From: Patiria pectinifera
Taxonomy: Eukaryota; Echinodermata; Asteroidea; Valvatida; Asterinidae
Direction of reading: 5' to 3'
Length of the DNA stretch: 64,000 nt
Assembly (NCBI GenBank): GCA_029964075.1
Contig: CM057148.1
Span: forward strand, 30,435,916 to 30,499,915
The notes beneath the pieces are model-generated. The model was not told the origin of the DNA and searched no databases. It saw only the letters and a program-made list of their open reading frames with translations. Below are positions 45,245-55,175 of this stretch, in pieces (position 1 is the stretch's first letter; each line of letters opens with the position of its first letter). Position numbers and translations under genes: made by a program.

Positions 45245-45645
45245 TGTATTGTGACGGAATAGGAATTAAGTCACCAACTGTATGTTTTAAATACACTAGC
45301 ACACTGTGAATCACCCACACTTTGCTTGTTTCTGATTGGTAGTTGAGTTTATGCACTGTTGTATGGCACAGATAAGTTGTACACTAGCTTATGGGGCTCA
45401 AAGTCTACAAAAGGAGCTGCAGGGCTAGAATTTAGTCACTTGATTGCTTGATTCTCCAATGATTAGAATAATTGCTAAGGTTCTTGATTTAGTGGAATGA
45501 CTTGATGGATGATGATGATTAAAAGCATGACCACCGTACTCGATTACTGTTTCTGTTCACCAATTACTTGTCTGCCTTAGGGCATAGGGTCTACTTAGGA
45601 CTAAGTCCAGGGCAAAGTCCCAAGGAAGATAAGTTGCTCCACCCA
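45245..45645. other. Foreign segment replacing part of pol
   Basis: Sequence unrelated to pol begins near tgtgacggaataggaatta (45249), which has the look of an LTR start. No partner LTR is in the window, so this may be a fragment of a solo LTR. Nothing coding recognised. Confidence 0.35.
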
Positions 45646-45795
45646 CATTCCGACTCCTCCGACTCCGCCCACATTCCGACTCCACTTATTCTGCTCCATT
45701 CCTACCCCACTCACATTCCGACGCCACTGACATTCCGACTCCGCCTATTCCGCCCCATTCCTACTCCACCCACAATCCGACTCCACCCACTTCAC
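45646..45795 (+). repeat. Minisatellite of ~14-16 bp (attccgactccaccc)
   Basis: About ten imperfect copies of attccgactccrccc with variants such as attccgccccattcc and attcctaccccactc. It abuts the RNase H remnant. Confidence 0.85.
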
Positions 45796-46144
45796 TATCA
45801 AGTGGGCAATACTTCACTTCCACCTCTATGTCTATGGAAGCAACTTCGTCGTCTTCACGGATCACAAACCAATGGTCCCACTGTTCAGCAACATGCACAG
45901 TCACGCACCGACCCACATTGAACGCTGATTGTTAAAATTGCAAGAGTACAACTTCACCGTAGAGTATCAGCAGGGAAAGTTGAACCCTCCAGACTTTTTT
46001 TGCGACACCCCCACGAGCATCCGCGAGCCACCAGCAGAGAATAACGCCTTACCCAAGTCAGTCACTCTCGACACAATCCGCACTGCCACTCCAGAAGATC
46101 CAGTTCTTCAGTCAGCCATTGATGCGCTCGCCACTCATAGCTAA
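45790..46144 (+). pseudogene. RNase H/connection remnant of the mag-like element
   Basis: Readings include IKWAILHFHLYVYGSNFVVF, TDHKPMVPLFSNMHSHAPTH and, in another frame, LLKLQEYNFTVEYQQGKLNP and DFFCDTPTSIREPP. TDHKPLV and Q.Y.F.VEY..GK are standard retroelement RNase H blocks. A frame change occurs near 45925. Confidence 0.7.
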
Positions 46145-46182
46145 GGACACGCTCCCGAAGAACCCCCACAACCAACAGACTC

Positions 46183-46700
46183 TTGCCACACTCAAGAGCC
46201 TATACAAGGTACGCGGAGAACATTGCCCATAAGGGACAACAAGGCATGACGCCTGACGAAACCAGGACTCCGCTTATCATGTCTTCACTCCCAGACAGCC
46301 CATGGCTAGAAGTCAGCATCGACTTTTGTGATCGTGTCTTCCACGTCAGCACGTTCGGTGATTTCCAAACTTGATCGTATCTTTGCCACATTCGACATGC
46401 CAAAGGTCGTCCGCACTGACAACGGACAACCCTTTAACAGTGCAGAGTCTTTATCCTTCGCAGATTACCTGGGGTTTCATCATCTGAAAGTCACCCAACG
46501 TTGGCCCCGCGCCAATGGGGAGGTGGAACTATGAAAACAGTCAAAAAGACATATCGCACTACAATCGCTGATGGAATTCCATGGCCGCAAGGTCTATACA
46601 AGTTCTTGCAAAACTACTGCCCAACACCGCATGCCACAACATGCATGCCATGCTACACTCCTCTTTGGCAGGCCACTCCGCAACCGTCTCCCTGAAACTC
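46183..46700 (+). pseudogene. Integrase core remnant of the mag-like element
   Basis: It reads GQQGMTPDETRTPLIMSSLP, PWLEVSIDFCD (first acidic residue) and, in another frame, VISKLDRIFATFDMPKVVRT, DNGQPFNSAESLSFADYLGF (second Asp in TDNG) and WPRANGEVE (catalytic Glu). These are the DDE blocks of retroviral-type integrase. Frames change near 46360 and 46530. Downstream, up to about 47120, shifted C-terminal sequence may remain (MVTAQHGSHTVTRNISRYKR). Confidence 0.7.
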
Positions 46701-47134
46701 CACACAAGTCTCAGCCCAAAGCCGTACGATCCCGAGACGCACGCAAAAAAAGCGACTATGAAACAATATGCCGACAACAAAGACCATGCTCGTCCCTAAG
46801 ACATCAACATAGTGATACTGTTCTTGCACGACGCGATGGACTAGTTGCTACACCAAACCCGGTACCACACACACCCCTACACAGTCACCGCTAAGAAGGG
46901 ATCGATGGTGACAGCTCAGCACGGCTCTCACACAGTCACACGCAACATCTCGAGATACAAACGCATCCAAACCAGAGCGCCACCCCAGCAGGAACAGTCT
47001 GACATCGACGACATGGTTACCATCTCACATCCCCCCTCCATGCACCAGCAACACGTAGGATTCCTCCACGAAACCGTCGTCCACCTGTACCCCTCGAGGA
47101 CTTTACCACTGAAAACCTGTAGATAGACACCTGC

Positions 47135-47390
47135 ATGTTTTGTACCACTAAGTTGAGAAAATATATGGTCACATTTTATTCTTGTTTGTTGTTATCTTAA
47201 ATTAAAATAATGGCTGCTAAAAGTGTAGCCTGGTTTTAACATTTATTCTGAAAATAAAGCATACCCTTAAAATAAGGACACTCAAACAGTTCAAAATTTA
47301 TTTTGACATTGTTTTATCCAATCATCATCTTAAAATTTGCCAGATTCGATTTTTCACATGAGCATAACTTTTATTTAATGTGGAAAGGGA
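47135..47390. other. 3' untranslated part of the mag-like element
   Basis: AT-rich with AATAAAGC at 47254; no coding sequence. Confidence 0.4.
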
Positions 47391-47534
47391 TGTAGTAGTC
47401 ATTAATCTAAATTTGTCACATAAGGCGCCCACTACTGATCTAGAATAAAGGCCAAAGGTAATCTTAGTCAGAAGTCACGACAACCTTAAAATCAGTGTGT
47501 AATTCCCTTTCTCTCTCAATATCTAAGTTTAGGC
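47391..47534 (+). repeat. 3' LTR of the mag-like element, truncated
   Basis: Starts TGTAGTAGTCATTAATC. Homology with the 5' LTR stops at aagtttaggc (47534), 19 nt short of the expected end. The next bases begin CAGTGTTG. Confidence 0.75.
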
Positions 47535-47690
47535 AGTGTTGTATGTCGAGTACCTTTTTTCCGAGTACCGAATACTGCCGAGTACTTAGGTTGCCGAGTA
47601 CGAGTACTTGCCCCTCCGAGTAGAAGGACGGGTCTCCGAGTACGCGAGTACAAGTACGAGTACTTGTACTTCCGAGTACCGAGTAGGTTT
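47534..47690 (+). mobile_element. Probable hAT terminus with CGAGTAC repeats
   Basis: CAGTGTTGTATGTCGAGTAC starts at the LTR break. Many hAT elements start CAGTGTTG or CAGTGCTG and have direct and inverted subterminal motifs; here ccgagtac or gtacttg recurs about a dozen times. The other end and the 8-bp duplication were not located. Confidence 0.5.
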
Positions 47691-48041
47691 TTTTTTATCT
47701 ATGCTTACTGAAATTGGATTGTTCAACGAATAAATCGGCCCAGATTGAAGTGAAGCCTATGACCGAGACAGAGCCTCTAGTATAGCTGTCTGGTCCGGTC
47801 GACCCGGGACTCATCTCCCAAGCTACGAGGTTCAGTTCTCGTACCCAAAGCCGGCGTGCAAACGCCCCCGCTACATTTGCATACGAATTATTTTTTCCAT
47901 GTCATCTCCACGCATTTTATTAAGTACATTTTGCATTCACATTAATATTAAAATAAACATGTCATTTTTATTTATTCTTTCAATAAAGGGGATGGGGGAG
48001 AGCGGCGCTAATCCCCCCCCACACACACACACACCTACGCT
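47691..48041. other. Non-coding stretch
   Basis: Contains a C-rich/CA microsatellite at 48012-48034. No gene recognised. It could be the interior of the hAT-like element. Confidence 0.4.
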
Positions 48042-48650
48042 TTCATATGCATAGAAGTGGGGTACTTTCTTTGTTCTCGTCTACTAAAATGTTGCAACGT
48101 CGCACACTAATGTCAAAATGCTCTTATTTTAACCAGAGTTAATGTCCTGGGCTGAAATTCGGACTTAATATCCCTTTTCTAAAACTCTTCCATTTGCGAC
48201 GGATCAACCCACCTTAGAAATTCCTAGTTTTTGAGTAAAATCCTTATATCTATTTTGCAAAAAAAAACTCTGGGGTACCAAAACGGTAGGCCGCAAGTCG
48301 GTGAGCATTCCTTGTTGGGTACCTCCCATTGTTCCGAAACCCCACAAGGCAGTGTTTATACACGCACACTTACATAGGCATAAAAGTGGGGTACTTCCTT
48401 TGTTCTCGTCTACTAACATTTTGCAACGTCGCACACTTTTGTCGAAATGCTCTTATTTTTAAGCATAGTTAATTTCCTGGGCTGAAATTCTGACTTAATA
48501 TCCCTTTTCTAAAACTCTTCAATTTGCGACTAATCAACCCAGCTTGGAAATTCTTAGTTTTTGAGTGAAATCCATATATCTATTTCGTAAGTCGGTGGGC
48601 ATCCCACAAGGCAGTGTTTGTACACGCACGCACTTTTCGAATTTCAACGG
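48042..48650 (+). repeat. Tandem duplication of a ~320-bp unit
   Basis: 48042-48360 is repeated at 48368-48650: agaagtggggtactttc/aaaagtggggtacttcc, gttctcgtctactaa, ttgcaacgtcgcacact, cctgggctgaaattc and aatatcccttttctaaaact all occur twice in order. The second unit lacks about 50 bp around the wording ctctggggtaccaaaacgg. Confidence 0.85.
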
Positions 48651-50456
48651 GCGCCGGGCAATTTTTTGTTATTGGTCATCCTCCATCCCCCACTCTCCGG
48701 CACAAATTTACGCCATTGGGGGAATTTTAGTTTCTTAGTGATAAAAGCACCTGTTCTCTGTCTTTGTTAAGAGGTAACTGTGATCAGAGGGAAATATGTA
48801 AACCAATGTTGCGAGAAAATTAAACATGATACATGAAAGTCGACATATAAACAATAAACTTGGCAACAGTTAACTTAGAATATCATTTGCCATCTTATTA
48901 TCGTGTTCACATACATGTATATTGTTTATTGTTTTCCAGTGAGCACTGTCATAATTCTTACTTTTTGTCATATATTGTTTGATATATGTTCTTAATTGTT
49001 ATCTTTTAGTTTTAAATTGGGATTTGTGTTTTCTTATATTTCTAACTTTTTTTCTCAATTAGCTTTATCTGAAATATGTTTGATTTCAGTAAGTAACATC
49101 TGCTTTCTTTTTATTCAAAAAAGTGATCAATATAGTTATTTTGTGGCTGCTGCTATGCGGCCGAATCTTGTCGGGAAAAGGTTTTTTTTTTATGTATGAG
49201 CGACGAGAGCTACTAGGACGTATCAACAGCGAGCAGAGCGTAGTGTGAAAGAGCACACCATGGGCGTAGCTTGAGCTTCTTTGAGACGGAAAATTGTCAT
49301 TCTCTTGCATCCTCGCTGCGATTGTTAAATTTACGAAAAACAAATTGGTCGCCGTAAGGTCTCATATGAGAGCGCATATGATGTGAAAGGCCCCTTTAAC
49401 ACCTGTGTATATTGTATTCGTTCTTCTTCCTATTGTTGAGTAATTTTGAGCATATCCTTAAATCTTTCAATTGTAAATCAGACACCCGCATGAAATTATT
49501 TTTTGTTCCAGATTGAATAAACCATCTTGATATTTTACCACCTTCTCTCGTCTGTTGGTTACAAAGGTTTTTCATTAGCTGTTCCCAATTTCAATTGGGA
49601 GCAGCTCTTGTTTTCGTTAAAGTATTTTTTTTCCTTTTTTTTTCTTCTTTTTGGCTTTTTCGCAATTTTGCAAAAAAGCCATTCTTTCTGTTCTCATTTT
49701 TTTTTCATCTTTCTTCTTTTTGTCGCCTAAACCCCATAGACTTTGTGCACGTTTTTTTCTTGACTCCACTTTTGGCATTAATATTAGTCATACATCATTC
49801 TAAGTTTGCATTAGCATAGTCCCTTAAGCAAATATGTGTCCCGAAGATTGACGTCATGGTGACGTCATCGACTAATTTATTATAGATTTTTGAATATGTA
49901 ATTTTTCCCATAGACTCTGTACACAGAAATTTAGAAAAAATGTCGATTTTCAGAGGGCATTTTCAACTCCTTGCCAGTAATTCATTTACACCAATCTTTG
50001 TCCAAGCAAAGACCCTAATTCAAACAACATTGTGTTATGATGACGTCATGATGACGTCATCCGGTGTTTATTTATAGGCAATTGAATAGTGACACTTTTA
50101 ATATTAAAAAATGCATAAGAAATCAACCGTACGCGTCCGCAGCATTCTGTTGCCGGCAAGTGGTAGAGTAGGTTGAGGTCTTTATTTCATTCAGTGTGCG
50201 TGAAATCACGTGACCCTTGCTTCCGGTCCAAAAAGGCCAAAACCGGAAGTGGCTTATTATTTAAAAGTAGTAATAGATATGAACTTGGTGTATATGGTTT
50301 ATATGTATATATAACTTGGTGTTATTGGTGTATATGATGACCTTGACCCACTTAAGACGTGTGCAAAGTTTACGGTGTATGACGTCATCAGACCGGAAGT
50401 TATAATGAAAAGACCGTTTTTCCTTAGAAAATTCCTGAAAAATCAACCATGGCAGT
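48651..50456. other. Non-coding stretch with clustered CRE-like sites
   Basis: No exon recognised. TGACGTCA or ATGACGTCAT-type palindromes occur at about 49850-49870, 50040-50060 and 50383-50390, and accggaagt ETS-like words at 50240 and 50392. The piece 49740-49890 is the second copy of the repeat at 42897-43040. Confidence 0.45.
49740..49890 (+). repeat. Dispersed repeat with CRE-like palindromes, copy 2
   Basis: Direct counterpart of 42897-43040 (see there), with ttgacgtcatggtgacgtca at 49849-49868. Confidence 0.65.
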
Positions 50457-50765
50457 TTTTATATTAGTTTTTATTTTAATTTTCGATTTAATGGTAGGTC
50501 TAAAACATTTCAAAGCTTCGAGGCAATAAGCAAACTCAGACATGCTTTGCACACGCTTAAAACTTCAGGTTGGCAATACCTCTGCTATAAAACATGCACA
50601 TGACGTCCACAATATACATGACCATGTACATGTACATGCACGTACGTTGTACATATCGTATGTCAGTCAGCGCGCAGCGCACGTGTTGCTGAGGTCAAAT
50701 CCTGTCCACAGTGACCGTTTTAGCCGATTTCCGGCTACTTTTGACAGATTTTATGTTCATGCATA
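50457..50765 (+). repeat. Repeat X, copy 1 (interrupted by the Gypsy element)
   Basis: Nearly collinear with 62772-63079: agcttcgaggcaataagcaa, aaaacttcaggttg, catatcgtatgtcagtcag, cgcgcagcgcacgtgttgct and gattttatgttcatgcata. The Gypsy 5' LTR starts directly after gcata, and the sequence resumes at 60429. Confidence 0.8.
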
Positions 50766-51731
50766 TGTGACAGGAGCGAAAAAATGACCCCCCTTTACTT
50801 TTTTGTATTTCTTGTATATTTAGTTTCTTTAACTAAGGGACTATTTCTTTAGCACATTATCCATCCACCCACTTCTGTATTACGCAATCACCTAGTTTGG
50901 CGCCACCAGCGGCGTCACACACACTCATACTTCATGCCAGAGGCACTAATACACATGTCTCTCATACCCTCTCCGATTTTACAGGTAAATACCTTTGAAT
51001 TATTTTCACTTCAATTATATACTGTCAATACATTTTGTTACTTTCTCATGTTTAAGTATTTAGGTATTTATTTATAAGGACAAGATTGCCATGAAATCTG
51101 TATTTTTATGCTAAACCTTGTCCCTTTCCGTTAGTAAACCTGAGCGAGTTCACTTTTGTAAATATCTCACTTTAACTTTTACTTTTAGTAATGTGTTAAT
51201 TAATAACGCATTAGAGAGGGCTCCTTATTTCATTTACTAAGTTCAATTCATTGATTTGGTGATTTAGATGTACTTTTTCTAAATTTTGATGCGTCCGCAA
51301 GATGGCGGCCGTCACGTAAGGTTTTGGCGCCAAACTATGTTTCCTTTAAATGATACATTATTGCACGATTTTCATGTAAAGCATCCATTAATTGCTTTCC
51401 TTGACAATAATGTCCTTATTAACTTATCGATTGTTTGAGGATGTCAGTTAAGTAACTTGTAAATTACGTTTCAGATTATTTGCTTTTGTCAGACCTTTGT
51501 CCGCCATTTTGTAATCTTGTTTTCAACATGTCTTAATTAATTTAATTCTTGTTAATGTTATACTTTATTGTAAATAGTCACACACTCATACTTCATGCCA
51601 GAGGCACTAATACACATGTCTCTCATACCCTCTCCGATTTTACAGAGAGAATTAAAACACCGGTGAAGACAGGAAATTCAAGTGCCGTTCTCCTCCGCCC
51701 ATTTATTTCGGCCTCGTTCCTGAGTGCCACA
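50766..51731 (+). repeat. 5' LTR of the Gypsy element
   Basis: 966 bp. A 69-71-nt block (50914-50984) recurs at 51577-51645; the first copy ends ACAG/GTAAAT and the second ends TTTTACAG. A YY1-type site CAAGATGGCGGC lies at 51298-51309. The leader after the LTR starts TTTTGGTGGAAGATCCGGG, plausible as a primer-binding region. Confidence 0.9.
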
Positions 51732-53158
51732 TTTTGGTGGAAGATCCGGGTACGGGGAGATCAAGTAACGGCCCAACGTTGCACTGCATCACCGGTGAGC
51801 TCAAGACCTACTTACCTTGTCTCTACGAACATCGAGAGTACCGAGCCACGTACAGTTGATTCCCGAGGCCAGAATTCATCGCCGAAGACCCGGCGGACGT
51901 GGGTTCTGATTTACACCCACCCGCCTGGGAAGATCCCGTTCGCTGTACCTTCCCGAACACCCCCACCGATCACCCATGGTTGTTGTTTCCTACCGATGTC
52001 CCTGCCGATGCCCCTGCTGATGCCCCTACCGATGGGCCTGCTGATGACTCCGTCCGATTAACCTGTTGTCAAACATTGTGTGTCGCATCGTCAGACTGTG
52101 GTGATCATCGTCCAGCATTGACTCCATCAGTTACCGGGTTACTACCGCCCCGCTGTACCCCGAGCGATCTGTCGGTCAGAACTGTGTAATCACCGGACAT
52201 TCTGAACATAGCACAGTCCTTCTAGAGTTTCCGTCGAACAAGACATCCAGAGCTATTCCGTTACGCCGAACTTTTCATTTCCGCAATTCGCGATTGCCGG
52301 CAGGACAGCCGTTGTTCATCAGAGACTTCGCAAGACAAAGAACAATTGAACACTCAAGATTTCTTGGTGCCGGACAACTCAAGTTTCAAGATTGAAGATA
52401 TACACCAGGTGAAACGTATTTGTCTTTTCCCAACAATCTGGCATTCCGCAATACAATTCCTTTGGTTGCTTGCTCTTGTACTGGTAATTGATTAGCAGGT
52501 GGAACAAAAGTTCATTCCTGCCCACCTCTTTAAGTCAAGTCCCTTTGTATTAATTGAATTCTCTACGTGGATTACCTCTGTTCCCATTGATCATACACAC
52601 TAGAGGTGTAACGTGGTATTTCAGTAGCACCTCTCTTGTCGAAGCTTTGTGGTTCGAGTGTAGCTCATTGAAGCCAGTATATTGACACATTTTTTTTGTT
52701 GCAACACCACACAGAGACTGCATTTTAGTAGACAGTGCTGATTAGATCACCCTTCGACTGCTGCATTTTTTCCCACAAGTAAGGCCCGATAGTGACTATT
52801 TGAGTGATTCCTCTGATTCATGATTGATTGATTTATGATTGACTGAAAAATCCTTATTGCATTTCTCTCGATTACGTTTTCATAGCATTTGGTTTCTGAT
52901 TGAATTTTCATTTGCCTTGACATTTTGTTGATAGTAGATTTCATTTGATTATCTTACAGAGTGTGATTAACCCTGACATTACCTTTTGATTGTGCTTTCA
53001 TTATTGTTGTTTATCATTTGTTCTTGCTATTGTTGATTGCATTCCAAGCCTGTCTTTTCTCAGTCTTATTCTGACCTTGATTTGTGTACTTTATTCTCAT
53101 GTTGTATTTGATTTGTTTGCTTTTCCAAACTCTGCTCATTATTGTGCAACCCAAGAAC
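51732..53158 (+). other. Leader of the Gypsy element
   Basis: About 1.4 kb between LTR and gag. It contains tandem gatgcccctgc and accgatg words at 51995-52050 and no convincing ORF. It would hold the packaging signal in a functional element. Confidence 0.5.
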
Positions 53159-54513
53159 ATGGCTTATTCTCGTAGGCGATCAGAAGAACACATGTTTCCT
53201 ACCCCAACGACGGCTCGTGGTCGCCCATCTACCCGAGGCACATCACTCAACCCTCCTCCTGCCACTACCGTCCACAGACTTGACCAACCACACACTCCAA
53301 CGGTTGGTAACCTGCATAACTTTAAGCCAGTCAGTGAGCGACTTCTTGCTGAGATAGAGGATTTTGAAAGACGATTCTCGCGAAGTATGCCCCATCAGAA
53401 ACGACCGAGAGGAGCAGAGCAACCGAAGTCTCCATCTGACCATACACCCCCTGCGGCGCCACCTCAGTCTTCTTCAATGCCAGCCTATCCAATATCCAGC
53501 ACCCCTAGTCAGCAGTTGGCTCAAAACCAATCTTCTTCTAGTCAGTTCCATCTCATGCCATCTCATCAAGTGAAAAGTGTTCCTGTGTATACTGGACGCG
53601 AAGGCTCGAACATTTGCATTGACGACTGGATCCGCGACACTAAGTACCTCATTGAAAGTACATCGATGCCGTTGCCGATGCAGTTTGGTACTATAGTCAG
53701 ATACCTTGGTGGAGCAGCGAGAAAGTTGGTCCTGAACCTGCCAGTCGAACATCAAACTCCAAGTCAAGCCTTTGCTGAACTCAGAGCCCAGTTTGGAGAC
53801 ATCTCGATGCTTGGTGACCCTCTGGCTGATTTCTACGAGAGATTCAGGCTACCAAATGAATCCGCCAGCATATATGCAGTAGAACTGGAAGCCACACTTC
53901 GAACTGTGGAAGAGAGGATGAATGCAAGTCACCCCTGCCTAACAGGAATGGAATGTTAACACAACAGTTCATGAGAGGTGTAAGAGATGAGAAGATAACC
54001 AGCAGACTAGCACCCATGAAGCCTAGAGATATGGCGTTTCGAGAACTTCAGATGGAACTTAGACAAATTGATCGTGAGAACCGCACAGCCGCAGCCTTAA
54101 AACCAAAGCCTGATGTCAAAGTACACTCCCAACCTCAATACATCCCAGCTCAAGCTTCAGCCAATCTTCAAGCTCAGCAGAAGCCACCCAAACCACCAGC
54201 GGCTCCGAAGCCTCAGGTATCTTCTTCAAACACTCCACCTGCTCAGCAGCAACAGAAGTCCACAGACGACGTCCTGCAAGATCTGATACACAGAGTGCAA
54301 CAGCTTGCCCAGACGGTTGATTTCTTGGCTGCCAGATCGATCCCACCTCCACCCAGACAGATGTACCCTCAACAGACTGATCAGCGGGTCTTCGTCTGTC
54401 ACCGCTGCGGCCAAGAAGGTCATATTGCACGAGGATGCCGGAGACAACCTTTCAACTACCAGGGTCCCCGGTCGCAGGGCAGACCGGCGGACGCCCAGAA
54501 TCCAGCCCAGTAG
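53159..54513 (+). pseudogene. Gag of the Gypsy element
   Basis: The start is taken at ATG 53159 (MAYSRRRSEEHMFPTP), since the upstream in-frame sequence is hydrophobic leader translation. A Pro/Ser-rich N-terminus precedes the capsid (about 53580-54060; VPVYTGREGSNICIDDWIRD, RYLGGAARKLVLNLP). A one-base frame change lies near 53920. The nucleocapsid has CHRCGQEGHIARGC (54396-54437), a CX2CX4HX4C knuckle. The TAG at 54511-54513 ends gag in the -1 frame relative to the protease, with an open overlap of about 130 nt. Confidence 0.8.
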
Positions 54514-55175
54514 TCTCTCTTCAAAACTCTACAGCAGATCAACATTCATCAGTGCTTCGACAAGGAGAGCAAAAGCACCAAGATCTCATTGGTCCCCAGA
54601 ATGAAGACACTGTTGAGATAAACGGAAGATTCTTTACAGCCCTCATAGATTCTGGTTCCCAGATCTCCTCAATCACTGACGAGCTAAGAAAGGAACATCC
54701 AGAACTGAGAGATCTTGAACTGTCATCCACTGAGATACGTATAGAGGGAGCGAGTGGACACCAAGTACCTTACTTAGGAGTGATCCCGATCACCCTGACT
54801 GTTCTTGGCATCACTTATGAAGATGTGCCATTCTTCGTCGTTCCAGCTGATAACTATCGGAGACAGGTTCCAGTGTTAATTGGCACCAACGTTATCCGAG
54901 TTTCTAAGAACGACCAGCAACGAGTCAGAGGTGAAGACTTTATGCAGCATTTAAAAGACGAAAACATCACATGGCATACAGCTTATGTCAACACAGTAAC
55001 CCCTAAGTCTAGTGAGAACCCCAGTAGGATGGGATATGCTAGGTATGTGGGTCTGAGACCTAGAAAGATTCCACCTGGTGAAGCAGTAGACATCATCTGT
55101 GAAGCGCCACTCAGCCAACCGGTCAACCATACACCGCTATCGTTGAAGACCTACCCAACAGTGCGTCGTGTTTAA
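54381..55175 (+). pseudogene. Protease region of the Gypsy pol
   Basis: The frame opens at 54381, inside gag, in the -1 frame. The aspartic protease is seen as EINGRFFTALIDSGSQISSI (active-site DSG, about 54650) and the later PVLIGTNVIRVS, typical of the family's C-terminal part. The frame ends with TAA at 55173-55175; the RT frame, shifted by one, is open immediately there (LRVAHLVADVSQNRR). So a single-base indel near 55168 separates protease from RT. Confidence 0.75.

Larger units (their letters stand above)
44009..47534 (+). mobile_element. mag-like Ty3/Gypsy retrotransposon, pol mostly missing
   Basis: Short LTRs (44009-44162 and 47391-47534) bracket gag (44420-44920), a knuckle region (45011-45150), an RNase H tail (45790-46140) and integrase (46210-46560). 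The protease and RT are absent, replaced by about 550 bp of unrelated sequence (45245-45790). Short LTRs, a PBS starting TTGGCGACG-like after the LTR, and the IN phrases fit the mag/K02A2.6-like branch common in echinoderms. Multiple frameshifts. The 3' LTR is interrupted at 47534. Confidence 0.75.

Noticed and set aside
46559-46799. Three overlapping open frames after the mag-like integrase
   Set aside because: They are shifted readings of decayed integrase C-terminal sequence, not separate genes.
47765-47860. A tRNA-like look (tctggtccggtcgacccggg ... gaggttcagttctcg)
   Set aside because: No proper A box and the B box lacks the GGTTCRANNCC pattern; no cloverleaf could be drawn.
51549-52189. 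170- and 96-residue open frames at the end of the 5' LTR and leader of the Gypsy element
   Set aside because: The first runs through LTR U5 and leader with no domain and its start is also present in the 3' LTR; the second is a translation of gatgcccctgc-type repeats.
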